This document shows, piece after piece, positions 17,021 to 24,886 of a DNA stretch of 52,919 nucleotides. The stretch covers positions 1 to 52,919 of the forward strand of contig JBFWRI010000013.1 in assembly GCA_050248995.1 (NCBI GenBank), in the 5' to 3' direction. The notes below the pieces were generated by a model. It was not told the DNA's origin. It was given only the letters and a program-made list of their open reading frames with translations, and made no database searches. The DNA is from JBFWRI01 sp050248995. GTDB lineage: Bacteria > Pseudomonadota > Alphaproteobacteria > JAIXQD01. The translations under genes were made by a program, and so were the position numbers. Position 1 is the first letter of the stretch. Each line of letters begins with the position of its first letter.

Positions 17021-17241
17021 GGGGCGTGTCCTTTCATGAATGATGCCGAACGATAGAAAGTGCGGCATAAGAAAGCCATACGGATAGCTACAGCAGAGAT
17101 GTGGTGATTATAAGGCGCGGTTACAAGGGTGGCTGGGCGACGGCACATCAAGGGGTTGGCGGATTCTTTTGTTTCACCTTGCTGTTTCACGGGCTTCACA
17201 GTAGATATGCAGATATTACGGTTATGGATATTTCAGGTTAG

Positions 17242-17979
17242 ATGACGCTCAGCGAATTCCCTATCACCCAGCAACAGGCACACATTCGTAAGCTGTATCT
17301 GGACGTATGTGCGCGTGATGGCGCAAAACCATACCTGCTTGTCTTTGATGAGCCAAAAAAGAAGCTGAAAAAAGACGAGAATAACAGCCCTTATGCACTG
17401 ACGGACAAGAAGACTATTCATATTCCAGCCGAAGCGCTTTCGGGCGCTATCAGTAACTGTGACATGGAGTGGGAAGCCATTCTTGCGCACGAACACCAGC
17501 ACATCAAGCGCCACGGCTGGAAAGGAGCGGCCCAGTGGGTTGTCGCTTTCTGTGTGTGGGGCGGTACTGTCGCCGGGCTGACCGCGCTGATGATTGCGGG
17601 ACTTGAAGCACACGCTGCCACGACGAGTGAAATGGCTGCGATGGAACCATTGGCGCAGATGACGACATTGGCCCTGAAGAAGTATGGCGTTGAGGCTTTG
17701 TTTGGGGGTATTGCAGCGGCTGCATGTTCCTTGACAGCAATCCCTAATGTTGTTTTCCGTAATCTTGTATCAAAGTTCTGCGAAAACGATGCTGATTACC
17801 ATGGTACGAAGATGACGGGACATCGTGGAATGGAGAAGTTCCTAGGCCATAACGCGACCGCTCTTCATTACCGCAAGCCCATTGCTTTTATTACGGGCCA
17901 TCACCCGCACCCGCACAGGCGGGCGGCGCGCCTGAAACGGCAGGGCGATAGAATGGGACTGCCGCCGCTGGCGGCCTAA
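17242..17979 (+). CDS. M48-like membrane metallopeptidase
   Basis: A 245-residue protein with the zinc motif HEHQH at 83-87 (HExxH) in LAHEHQHIKRHGW, two hydrophobic segments (about 96-120 and 150-172), and the downstream helix CENDADYHGTK (E181, D184), which fits the third zinc ligand ExxxD of M48 (HtpX/Ste24-like) peptidases. A basic tail with HPHPHRRAARLKRQ resembles the HP-R-L motif of that clan. It lacks the full HtpX length and is perhaps a small divergent member. The start sits after TTTCAGGTTAG. It lies alone between rpoH and a gene-end relic. Confidence 0.75.
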   Translation: MTLSEFPITQQQAHIRKLYLDVCARDGAKPYLLVFDEPKKKLKKDENNSPYALTDKKTIHIPAEALSGAISNCDMEWEAILAHEHQHIKRHGWKGAAQWVVAFCVWGGTVAGLTALMIAGLEAHAATTSEMAAMEPLAQMTTLALKKYGVEALFGGIAAAACSLTAIPNVVFRNLVSKFCENDADYHGTKMTGHRGMEKFLGHNATALHYRKPIAFITGHHPHPHRRAARLKRQGDRMGLPPLAA

Positions 17980-17993
17980 CGAGAATTAAAAAG

Positions 17994-18041
17994 TTAAGCG
18001 CTGAGGCAGATCGCCGATTTCTCGCCGCCAAGGCAGATGGC
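17994..18041 (-). pseudogene. Relic of the 3' end of a PPP-like gene
   Basis: On the minus strand this reads AICLGGEKSAICLSA then TAA, identical in peptide to the last 15 residues of the intact phosphoesterase-like gene ending at 18580 except for the first residue (A for V). Over the 46 bases shared with 18580-18625 there are four mismatches, all in synonymous positions (Leu, Cys, Glu codons). Nothing upstream of it keeps the frame open. It marks the left side of a segment carrying the 121-residue gene. Confidence 0.7.
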
Positions 18042-18213
18042 AGGGGCTAGTTTTCAGGTAAATAAACTGAAATATAAAGGGCCAAGTAACATTGTTTTTA
18101 TTAGCTTAGTAATAATCGCATCAAATTGAATCTATAATTAAACTTTTGGTAAAGCGGGATTAGTACGGTTAATCGCAGAGTCCGATATTTATGAAATAAA
18201 CAGGAGAGTAATA

Positions 18214-18579
18214 ATGACCACCAAGCGTTCTTTCGATAAAATGCTAAGTCAGGCCGATGACGAGATTGCCGCTGCACGCGAAGGCGCTGCACGTGTCCAA
18301 CGATTTGAGAATGGTGGTGCAGCTTGGTATGATAATGATGGCCGAATTGTTTCAGTTCACCATGTCGACGTATCAGGACTAGTAAAAGATACTGTCAAGG
18401 CGCACACAGGTATGGATCGGGTTTGTGTGGAAGCCCAGCAGAAAAGCGGATCTGCGCCTGCTTCAACCACTGTCGCAATTGGCGATAATCGTGGCCATAA
18501 GCTTCAAGGTGTGACGGTAAACAAGTTTATACCAAGTAGGGCTCCGCTCGTCCGCGAGCGCCCGTTTCCCCGTATATAA
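18214..18579 (+). CDS. Hypothetical protein, 121 aa
   Basis: ATG with AGGAGAG upstream (strong Shine-Dalgarno). The protein is soluble, with a helical N-terminus (RSFDKMLSQADDEIAAAREG), a probable beta hairpin (GGAAWYDNDGRIVSVHHVDV) and a basic proline-containing end. No family recognised. The gene and its AT-rich 5' flank (18050-18200) lie exactly between two copies of the phosphoesterase gene's 3' end, and its stop abuts that gene's stop. This suggests it was brought in by recombination at that gene end. Confidence 0.65.
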   Translation: MTTKRSFDKMLSQADDEIAAAREGAARVQRFENGGAAWYDNDGRIVSVHHVDVSGLVKDTVKAHTGMDRVCVEAQQKSGSAPASTTVAIGDNRGHKLQGVTVNKFIPSRAPLVRERPFPRI

Positions 18580-19434
18580 TTAAGCGCTTAAACAGATCGC
18601 CGATTTTTCGCCGCCAAGGCAGATGACGGATTCCGGCGCCACTTCGCCGGGGTTCGGTGTATAGCCGCGCACGATGGTCTGGTACGGGCCATACCCTTCG
18701 CTGCCCACCTTGTTCAGGTGACGCCAGCCCCACCAGAAATTATCGCCCTGATAGGTAATGCCGTAACGCGGATCAAGCCCGGCGTGCACGAACAACAAGG
18801 GCCCCGGGCTGCCGTTGGGGTGGCGCGTATAGGCCGCGCGCTTCAGGATGGTTGAAAACACTTCGTGGCCGGCTTTGGCACGGCGTGCGGCGCGCAGGCG
18901 GTTGGTCCACTTCGTCAGGCCCATCGGGCGGTCGCACAGATACACGCGCGCTTCGGCGATGCTGCTGCCGTACGCTTCCAGCACCTGGCCGATGCCTTGC
19001 GCTTCCATCCAGTCCAGTACGTCGGCCGGGTTGGGGCAGAACTGCAGTTGCAGAAGTTTCTGCCACATCTCTTCCACGCCGCCGCGCAGGTAGACGATGT
19101 CGGTGATCTTGACGCCCGGCATGGCAAGGAAGAAGCGGCGGAACGAAAACAGTTCATCCAGCGCGGTGGTATCATTGCGCGCATGACCAAGGTAGTTGCC
19201 AAGGTACACAAGGCGGTCGCCGGGCTGGACATCGTTGATAATCTGGTCGTGGATATTCGCCAGTTTGTCGGTGTCGCCATTGATGGCGCCGATCGCCCAG
19301 ATGCGTGACGGCGTGCCCAGTTCGGCAAAACGCTCGTCAACGCCCAGCGTGCGGACAGGCGCAGCGGGGGTGGATGCCCGCGCCGCAGCAGGTGCTGTGG
19401 ACAGAATCGGTAATGCCCTGTGTTGAAACGACAT
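18580..19434 (-). CDS. PPP-fold phosphoesterase homologue, catalytic residues lost
   Basis: A 284-residue protein with the layout of PPP-type serine/threonine phosphatases (calcineurin-like fold), but the metal-binding motifs are substituted. GDxHG is IGAINGD (49-54), GDxxDRG is LGNYLGHA (78-85) and GNHE is RGGVEE (117-122). The later FVHAGLDPRYG motif is kept. This reads as a pseudo-enzyme that might bind a phosphoprotein or small ligand rather than hydrolyse it. It is divergent from the first 2OG-like gene with a 75-base shared upstream region, so the two may be co-controlled. Confidence 0.75.
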   Translation of the reverse strand: MSFQHRALPILSTAPAAARASTPAAPVRTLGVDERFAELGTPSRIWAIGAINGDTDKLANIHDQIINDVQPGDRLVYLGNYLGHARNDTTALDELFSFRRFFLAMPGVKITDIVYLRGGVEEMWQKLLQLQFCPNPADVLDWMEAQGIGQVLEAYGSSIAEARVYLCDRPMGLTKWTNRLRAARRAKAGHEVFSTILKRAAYTRHPNGSPGPLLFVHAGLDPRYGITYQGDNFWWGWRHLNKVGSEGYGPYQTIVRGYTPNPGEVAPESVICLGGEKSAICLSA

Positions 19435-19509
19435 TTAACCAAGCTGTCATGCCCCCCACGATTCGAGAAGGATTTTTACTTTCCGGGGCTTTCGGTTAGG
19501 GTGCCGCCC

Positions 19510-20307
19510 ATGTTTAAGGACCTTTCAGCACTGGCCGCCAGCCACCCCCGCGCCCGCCGCAGCGGCAAGGATTATCACGGCTGGCAGCAGAACCTGCCGC
19601 TGCGCGGCGAGGCCGTATCGCCGGATCTTATCAAGGCGCTGACGGTGCGCCTGCAGGGCCGGGGCATTTTCTATGCCGGGCTTTCGCAGCAGCTTAAACA
19701 GCTGCGCGGGAAGCAATACGAACATCTAGGTTGGGCCGAGGACAGTTTTCTGAAAGACAAGCCGCAGGTGCTGCGCGATATTCTGTGCGCTGCACGCGAA
19801 CAGGTCGCCGCCGCTTTCAGTGGAAAGCTGCATATGCAGGACACAGTTATTTTTCAGCGTCAATTTGATGCACAGCAGCGTGATATCTCGACCGGACGCC
19901 CGCATGCCGACGGCGAGCCGGAAGACAAAGCCGCTACCGGCAGCTTCAGTTACTTCACCAATATCGTTGATCCGCAGGCGGTGAAAGCGGCCGGACTGAA
20001 GTTGGAAGATTTTGGCGTGCGCGTGGCGCGTATTCAAGGCGTTGATTTCGACCGGGTTGAAAAACTGCGCGCCGACCTGAAGAAGGTGCGCACGTTTGAC
20101 GAAAAAATGGCGATCGCCAACGCATACGAACCGGGCTGGGATGTGCTGGAGCCGAACGTGTGGTGGCTGATATCCGACAATATCCCGCATTATCCCGGCT
20201 GCCTGTCGCCCGAGCGCATCCAGCAACTGGGCGCGGGCCACGAGGGGCTGGTGACGACCATCAACTCGGAATTCAGCTTCCACCCCGAGCGCTGCGACGT
20301 TCACTAA
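19510..20307 (+). CDS. 2OG-Fe(II)-oxygenase-like protein, paralogue 1
   Basis: A 265-residue protein, start chosen at MFKDLSALAA (the frame is open further up but without an RBS). Residues H132 and D134 in GRPHADGE, and H227 in ISDNIPHYPGC, are spaced like the HxD...H iron site of double-stranded beta-helix 2-oxoglutarate oxygenases, with R236 where the 2OG-binding basic residue would be. The end contains TTINSEFSF. The next two genes share the same three motifs. The family assignment is from motif spacing only and the substrate is unknown. Confidence 0.65.
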   Translation: MFKDLSALAASHPRARRSGKDYHGWQQNLPLRGEAVSPDLIKALTVRLQGRGIFYAGLSQQLKQLRGKQYEHLGWAEDSFLKDKPQVLRDILCAAREQVAAAFSGKLHMQDTVIFQRQFDAQQRDISTGRPHADGEPEDKAATGSFSYFTNIVDPQAVKAAGLKLEDFGVRVARIQGVDFDRVEKLRADLKKVRTFDEKMAIANAYEPGWDVLEPNVWWLISDNIPHYPGCLSPERIQQLGAGHEGLVTTINSEFSFHPERCDVH

Positions 20308-20308
20308 A

Positions 20309-20331
20309 GCCTGTTTGGCGGGCTTTTTTAA
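20309..20331 (+). terminator. Weak hairpin with T-run between paralogues 1 and 2
   Basis: AAAGCCTGTTTGGCGGGCTT followed by TTTT. An imperfect short stem followed by T residues just after the stop of paralogue 1. It may give partial termination before paralogue 2. Confidence 0.4.
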
Positions 20332-20363
20332 TTAGTTTCGCTATTTTCGGCTAGTTTACCGGC

Positions 20364-21185
20364 ATGTTCACGACACTGACCGATATCGACGGCAATCCCG
20401 TCAGCATGGCCGATCTGGCTGCCGCCCGTCGGGGTACGCGGCGCAGTCCCGAGTGTTATTATCCATGGCTACAGCGCCTGCCGCTGAAGGGCGACCCGGT
20501 CGACCCCAAGCTGATCAAATACGTCACACGAAATACATTTACGAAAAGCGGTGTTGGTTCCTATGCCCGCCGTAAAGACACGCTGGCGTTACCGTTTGTG
20601 CCGTTGGGGCCAAACAATGGCTGGAAGCCGCGCGTACCGTGTCCGGCGCCGTTGTTACAGGCGGTTGCAAAGCTGCGTCCGCATCTGTGCCTGCTGGACC
20701 AGGGTTTGAACGAACAGACTATCCACACTTTCCAGCGTCGCTTTGACGCGAACCGCGGTGATGTTGTGGGCGGCGGGCCGCATGTTGATTGTGTTGATAA
20801 CTCAATCGCGATAACCGGTGCGGCGAATGCGTTTTGTAATATCGTTGATCCGCAAGCGGTGGCTGCCGCCGGGTTGAAGATGGAGGACTTTGGCCTGCGC
20901 GTTGCCGACCTGCGCGGCATGTCGTATGACGACGTTGCGGCACTGAAGAAAAAGCTGCGCTTTCATATGAATGACCACGATATGTGCCGCCAGATCGCCC
21001 GCGAAGCCGGCGTGAAGTGGCACACCCTGATGCCAAACCACTGGTACCTGATTTCCGACAATATGCCGCACGCCGCCGGCTGCCTGTCGCGCCAGCAGAT
21101 TGCCGCGCTGCCCCCGAAACTGGCAAAGTCGTTGGTGACAACCATCAACTGCGACTTTTCTTTCGCTAACCTGGGGCCGGCATGA
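20364..21185 (+). CDS. 2OG-Fe(II)-oxygenase-like protein, paralogue 2
   Basis: A 273-residue paralogue of the preceding protein. Shared segments include FQRRFDANRGD, NIVDPQAVAAAGLKMEDFG, YLISDNMPHAAGC and TTINCDFSF. The candidate iron ligands are H140 and D142 (GGGPHVDCVD) and H236, with R243 as possible 2OG partner. A small insertion after residue 60 distinguishes it from paralogue 1. Its stop overlaps the start of paralogue 3 by four bases (ATGA), so these two are translationally coupled. The function is unknown. Confidence 0.65.
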   Translation: MFTTLTDIDGNPVSMADLAAARRGTRRSPECYYPWLQRLPLKGDPVDPKLIKYVTRNTFTKSGVGSYARRKDTLALPFVPLGPNNGWKPRVPCPAPLLQAVAKLRPHLCLLDQGLNEQTIHTFQRRFDANRGDVVGGGPHVDCVDNSIAITGAANAFCNIVDPQAVAAAGLKMEDFGLRVADLRGMSYDDVAALKKKLRFHMNDHDMCRQIAREAGVKWHTLMPNHWYLISDNMPHAAGCLSRQQIAALPPKLAKSLVTTINCDFSFANLGPA

Positions 21186-21934
21186 CAGTTGTCTATCATT
21201 CCCTTTCAGGCGGTGCGGATATCAGTGCGGCCGAACTGAAGACGCGGCTGCTGGCCGTTGACGGCGCAGAAGGGCGCTTTGATTTCGCCAAGGATACGCT
21301 GCCGCTGCGTACCGACATCGGGGGTGATGCAAGCCTGTATGATGCGGTGTTGAATGATCCCGCAAAAAGTTCTTATGGATCCGGGATGGAGTGGATCCCG
21401 GTGCTTGGCCTTGGCGGGCGCAGCGGGTTTGATGGCCGCGCGCTGTGGGTTGAAACGGTGCGTCGGCAACTGCAGCCCGTGCTGGATGACATGGGCCTGC
21501 GTATGACGCAGATGGTTGCTTTTATCCGCCCGCTTGGCGCGGGGCCGCAACTGGCGCTGACCGGCCGCACGCATGTTGATGATGAATGGTTCCAGCACCA
21601 GAAGATCGGCCTGTTGCTGAACCTTGCGCCCCCCGAAGCACTGCGCGCCGCCGGGCTGCCGGAAGATGCGTATGCGATGCGCCACGCTACATTGGAAGGC
21701 GTTACGTTCGGCGACGTCGGCGACCTGACGCTGGAAGAATACACATCGCCTGACGTGCAGGCCAAGGTCGGCCCCGGCCGGTATGTGTTCCAGCCCGGCG
21801 TATGGAACGTGTTCGATTACGCGATGCCGCACGAAGCGGGCACACCGCCGCCGGTCGACCGTGCCGTTCTGGACGCGCTGGGCTATGGCGGCGCGAAAGC
21901 GGTGACCATCAGCGTTCAGTGTGTGCCGGTTTAA
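21182..21934 (+). CDS. 2OG-Fe(II)-oxygenase-like protein, paralogue 3
   Basis: A 250-residue, more diverged member of the tandem trio. The iron-site pattern is H131 and D133 (GRTHVDDEW) with H217 (DYAMPHEAGTPP) and R227. Between them lies LLLNLAPPEALRAAGLPEDAYAMR, which aligns with the NIVDPQAV..AGL..EDFG..R segment of the other two. The C-terminus ends TISVQCVPV in place of TTIN.(D/E)FSF. Its stop is directly beside the convergent HAD-phosphatase stop. Confidence 0.62.
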   Translation: MTVVYHSLSGGADISAAELKTRLLAVDGAEGRFDFAKDTLPLRTDIGGDASLYDAVLNDPAKSSYGSGMEWIPVLGLGGRSGFDGRALWVETVRRQLQPVLDDMGLRMTQMVAFIRPLGAGPQLALTGRTHVDDEWFQHQKIGLLLNLAPPEALRAAGLPEDAYAMRHATLEGVTFGDVGDLTLEEYTSPDVQAKVGPGRYVFQPGVWNVFDYAMPHEAGTPPPVDRAVLDALGYGGAKAVTISVQCVPV

Positions 21935-22513
21935 CTAAATCACGTACTGTTCGTCGCACAGATCAAGCATCGCGCGGTCGTGTGGCAGGTTGCCGTAACC
22001 AATGATTTTATCGAAAGGCCCATGGGCGGCGATATAATCGCGCACCCGCGCGGCCTTCTCGCCGCGCACCGCGTTGCCTTGCATCAGGCCGGTTAGCACG
22101 CCGTTATCATGCAGCAGCGGCGTATCAAGGATAGCAGTGACGGGCAGGGTTTTCGTCATATGGCGCATGCAGATATCCAGTGCACCGGTCGCGATGATGA
22201 TGGTCGCATCATCAGCCGCGTGTTGCTGCAGCGCCGCGAGTTGCGGGAACAGCCAGCGCGGCCGGATACGCGCAGCAGCATCCTCGGCCCGTGCAAGTGG
22301 AACGCCTTTTGCGGCGAAGAGCACCCACTGTTGTTTGACGGCGGTGCGCTTGTCGATGTGGAACGTCGCCGTAAAAGGCGCGGTTGCAACAGCGGCAAGC
22401 CATAGCGTTGCGGCCGTGACGGGGCCCCGCAGGGCGGCCAGGAATGTCCATAACGTATCGCCGCGCACCAGGGTGCCGTCAAAATCAAAAATAGCGAGTG
22501 TCTTCCCAGCCAT
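21935..22513 (-). CDS. HAD-superfamily phosphatase (subfamily IB type)
   Basis: A 192-residue protein starting MAGKTLAIFDFDGTLV (D10 and D12 catalytic), with RGDTLWTFL, a helical cap, TGALDICM (motif II), K in AVRGEKAARV (motif III) and IGYGNLPHDRAML (motif IV). The order and spacing fit HAD-IB enzymes (phosphoserine-phosphatase/YihR-like). The substrate is not predictable. An in-frame extension to 22618 would overlap fdxA and lacks an RBS. It is divergent from fdxA (61 bases). Confidence 0.85.
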   Translation of the reverse strand: MAGKTLAIFDFDGTLVRGDTLWTFLAALRGPVTAATLWLAAVATAPFTATFHIDKRTAVKQQWVLFAAKGVPLARAEDAAARIRPRWLFPQLAALQQHAADDATIIIATGALDICMRHMTKTLPVTAILDTPLLHDNGVLTGLMQGNAVRGEKAARVRDYIAAHGPFDKIIGYGNLPHDRAMLDLCDEQYVI

Positions 22514-22574
22514 CGTGCGAGTGTAGGCGAAAGGGTGCTTGCGTGATAGCGGGCAGTTCGGTATACCGCTGGGC

Positions 22575-22907
22575 ATGACATTCGTTGTGACCGACGCCTG
22601 CATCAAGTGCAAATACACCGACTGCGCTACCGTGTGCCCCGTAGACTGCTTTTACGAGGGCGAGAACATGCTGGTGATCCACCCGGACGAATGCATTGAC
22701 TGCGGTGTGTGCGAGCCCGAATGCCCGGCCGAGGCCATCTTGCCCGACACCGACGCCCGCGCCACCCGCTGGGCGGCCCTGAACCGCGATATGGCGGCCA
22801 AGTGGCCCAACATCACGGAAAAGAAGGATCCGCCCGCCGACGCCGACGCTCATAAGGGCGAAGAGGGAAAATACGACAAGTATTTCAGCGACAAGCCGGG
22901 CGCCTAG
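22575..22907 (+). CDS. fdxA: Ferredoxin FdxA, 7Fe type
   Basis: A 110-residue ferredoxin: TFVVTDACIKCKYTDC and CPVDC give the first cluster cysteines, and CIDCGVCEPECP the second, the pattern of [3Fe-4S][4Fe-4S] proteins related to Azotobacter FdI. The tail after residue 60 has the family's WAALNRDMAAKWPNI and a charged end (DKYF). It is a low-potential electron carrier in the cytoplasm. The start at 22575 gives the usual MTFVVTDAC. In alphaproteobacteria it is typically followed by carD, as here. Confidence 0.95.
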   Translation: MTFVVTDACIKCKYTDCATVCPVDCFYEGENMLVIHPDECIDCGVCEPECPAEAILPDTDARATRWAALNRDMAAKWPNITEKKDPPADADAHKGEEGKYDKYFSDKPGA

Positions 22908-22978
22908 ACATATTTTTATAATAATCAGTGCGTTAGCTATTTTCTTTCCGGATGAAATTAAATCTTTGTTAGCGAAAA

Positions 22979-23007
22979 TTGCGAAACCCTTAATTTTGTG
23001 GTATAAC
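22979..23007 (+). promoter_or_regulatory. Promoter for carD leader
   Basis: TTGCGA, 17 bases, TATAAC, a near-consensus housekeeping promoter in an otherwise AT-rich stretch. Transcription from about 23014 would give a leader of roughly 135 bases before the carD ATG, containing the hairpin at 23086. Confidence 0.65.
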
Positions 23008-23085
23008 GCCTTATATCAAGCATTTAGAGCAGCCCGGCTTTCTTGGGGGGATGTTCAAAGTGTTGGGCAAGCGAAACAATACCCT

Positions 23086-23130
23086 TGCTGGCCGGTCGGG
23101 CCTTACAAGCCGGCCAGCGGGGTTTTATTT
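23086..23130 (+). terminator. Terminator-like hairpin in carD leader
   Basis: TGCTGGCCGG, a 14-base loop, then CCGGCCAGC followed by GGGGTTTTATTT. It lies between the promoter at 22979 and the carD start at 23150, so it is either an attenuator of carD or the end of a short leader RNA of about 110 bases. Confidence 0.7.
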
Positions 23131-23149
23131 GGGAAGGGCGGCAAATCTC

Positions 23150-23662
23150 ATGGCATCGGATAAGAACGAAAAGATGGACTTCAAGTCGGGCGACCTCGTT
23201 GTGTACCCGGCACATGGCGTTGGTGAAATCACCGCCATCGACGAACTGAACATCGCCGGCGAAGAGCTGAAGGTGTATTCGATTTCGTTCCGCGAAACCA
23301 AGATGACCCTGCGTCTGCCGTGCGCCAAGGCGAAGACCGCCGGCCTGCGCAAGCTGACCAGCCGTGACCGCTTCAAGGAAGCGATGAAGACCCTGCAAGG
23401 CCGCGCCAAGAAGAGCCGCACCATGTGGAGCCGCCGTGCGCAGGAATACGATGCGAAGATCAAGTCGGGCGATCCGGTGATGATTGCCGAAGTCGTGCGC
23501 GACCTTCACCCGAAGGACGAAGCCGTTGAACAAAGCTACAGCGAACGTCAAATCTACCAGGCTGCCCTTGGCCGCCTGGCGCGCGAACTTGCCGCGATCG
23601 AAAAGATCGACGAGAAGAAAGCCGCCGACAAGATTGAAACAATGATGAAAAAGGTCGCTTAA
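23150..23662 (+). CDS. carD: CarD family transcription regulator
   Basis: A 170-residue CarD/CdnL-like protein. The N-terminal RNA-polymerase-interaction domain carries FKSGDLVVYPAHGVGEI and ELKVYSISFRETKMTLRLP. The C-terminal helical DNA-binding domain includes MWSRRAQEYDAKIKSGD and SERQIYQAALGRLARELAA. Such proteins bind the RNA polymerase beta subunit and stabilise open promoter complexes. The start at 23150 has a GGGAAGGGCGG upstream; an in-frame ATG at 23051 lies before the leader hairpin and is unlikely. It follows fdxA in the conserved order. Confidence 0.94.
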   Translation: MASDKNEKMDFKSGDLVVYPAHGVGEITAIDELNIAGEELKVYSISFRETKMTLRLPCAKAKTAGLRKLTSRDRFKEAMKTLQGRAKKSRTMWSRRAQEYDAKIKSGDPVMIAEVVRDLHPKDEAVEQSYSERQIYQAALGRLARELAAIEKIDEKKAADKIETMMKKVA

Positions 23663-23701
23663 TAGCAGCTTTTTAAGAGTTTAAAGCAGCCTCTGCTTAT
23701 G

Positions 23702-23734
23702 ACCCCCGGTGGACCTCCTCCCCCGGGGGTTTTG
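23702..23734 (+). terminator. Intrinsic terminator after carD
   Basis: ACCCCCGG, a 13-base loop, CCGGGGGT followed by TTTT. A strong GC stem 40 bases after the carD stop. Confidence 0.88.
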
Positions 23735-23743
23735 CTTATATTT

Positions 23744-23781
23744 GGCGGGCATACTCTGCGCTATGCGCAACCGCGTCCCGC
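23744..23781 (-). repeat. Family 2 palindromic element, intergenic copy
   Basis: GGCGGGCATACTCTGCGC then TATGCGCAACCGCGTCCCGC. It is closely similar to the coding copy in dnaX. On the minus strand it stays open in the same frame (RDAVAHSAEYAR) although it lies outside any gene. Confidence 0.8.
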
Positions 23782-23873
23782 TTTTGCTGGTATTTCGCAA
23801 CTGCGAAACACTAATTTACTTGCATCAGTTAGAAAGTTTCCTTCAGGATGTTTCCTTTCCAAAGGATACCACG

Positions 23874-24347
23874 ATGAATATGCCGACACCCGATATCAGA
23901 GAAACCATCGCCAGTCTGCTGGGCGACAGCAACGGCATTGTAAACGGCAATGCTGCCCACACACAGCTGATGGCGCTGAACGCCATGTGCCGCCACACGC
24001 CCGCGCTTTATGCAAAAGCCTTCGAAGCGCTGGCCGAGGTTGGCAATGCTGCGGCCCGGCAGCAGGATTATGTGCGCGAGAACTGCGTGCAGGCTGCAAC
24101 GCTGCTGCTGAACGGCATGGAAACACAGGTGCGCAGCGCCATGGATACGCAGCTCAGTGTGTCGATGGCGACCATCAACATGTTCGCGGCGATGATCGAC
24201 ATGCCGTCGATGCACCGTGCTCTGGCGCGGGCGTGGACAGGTGGTGCCGCCGTTGACGCTTACCGGGCGATGATGCGCCCGGCGACCGAGCAAATGACGG
24301 CTGCCATGCGTTTCTGGACCGGCGTGCCGCGCCGGCCGTCGGAGTAG
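23874..24347 (+). CDS. Hypothetical protein, 157 aa, helical
   Basis: ATG with AAGGA upstream. The protein is alanine- and methionine-rich and predicted fully helical, without membrane segments or signal. Its length and amphipathic character recall phasin-like granule proteins, but no signature is seen, so I leave it unassigned. The next gene begins two bases after its stop, which indicates one operon. Confidence 0.65.
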   Translation: MNMPTPDIRETIASLLGDSNGIVNGNAAHTQLMALNAMCRHTPALYAKAFEALAEVGNAAARQQDYVRENCVQAATLLLNGMETQVRSAMDTQLSVSMATINMFAAMIDMPSMHRALARAWTGGAAVDAYRAMMRPATEQMTAAMRFWTGVPRRPSE

Positions 24348-24349
24348 GC

Positions 24350-24799
24350 ATGAATTTTTCGGTGGCCGTCAGGAATATTCTTCTGATCCCCGAAGTTGTC
24401 GGCCGCGGGCAGGCGGATTACTTTGACCTGCGGCGCGCGCTGGGCCTTGAATGTCTGCGTCAGCCTGAACGCTATATTACCGCGCTGGAAGAATGTGCCA
24501 ACGTTGCCGCGCAATACAAGGAAAGCGATGTTCAATACCGCTGCCTTGATATGGGTGCATCGATGCTGAAAGCAATGGAGCCACCTATTCGCGCCGACAA
24601 GCGCGTCAGCATTGCCTATTTTGCGCTGGCCGCCGCCTGCGATACGGCGGATGCCCGAATGCTGGAAAAGCTGACCGATGAGTGGGCCAACGGGGTTGTG
24701 GAACTGCTGGACAAGGAACCCGAACCGGTTGACCCCGGCGAGTCGTTCCACGAGATGCTGCATCGCATGCGCGGCGAAGACCCTTTTAAGAACGAATAG
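24350..24799 (+). CDS. Hypothetical protein, 149 aa
   Basis: The ATG lies two bases after the preceding stop, so translation is probably coupled. The protein is helical and acidic towards the end (EPEPVDPGESFHEMLHR). Features include RALGLECLRQPERYITALEE and a run of small residues (AYFALAAACDTADAR). No known family. The pairing with the 157-residue upstream gene suggests a joint role. Confidence 0.65.
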   Translation: MNFSVAVRNILLIPEVVGRGQADYFDLRRALGLECLRQPERYITALEECANVAAQYKESDVQYRCLDMGASMLKAMEPPIRADKRVSIAYFALAAACDTADARMLEKLTDEWANGVVELLDKEPEPVDPGESFHEMLHRMRGEDPFKNE

Positions 24800-24886
24800 A
24801 GCAATCGGCCCACAACGGGCTTGCATCGGCGGCGGGCATCTTCTAGTGTTTCGGCATATTTCATGCCTTTGTTTCAGGTGTTGTGG

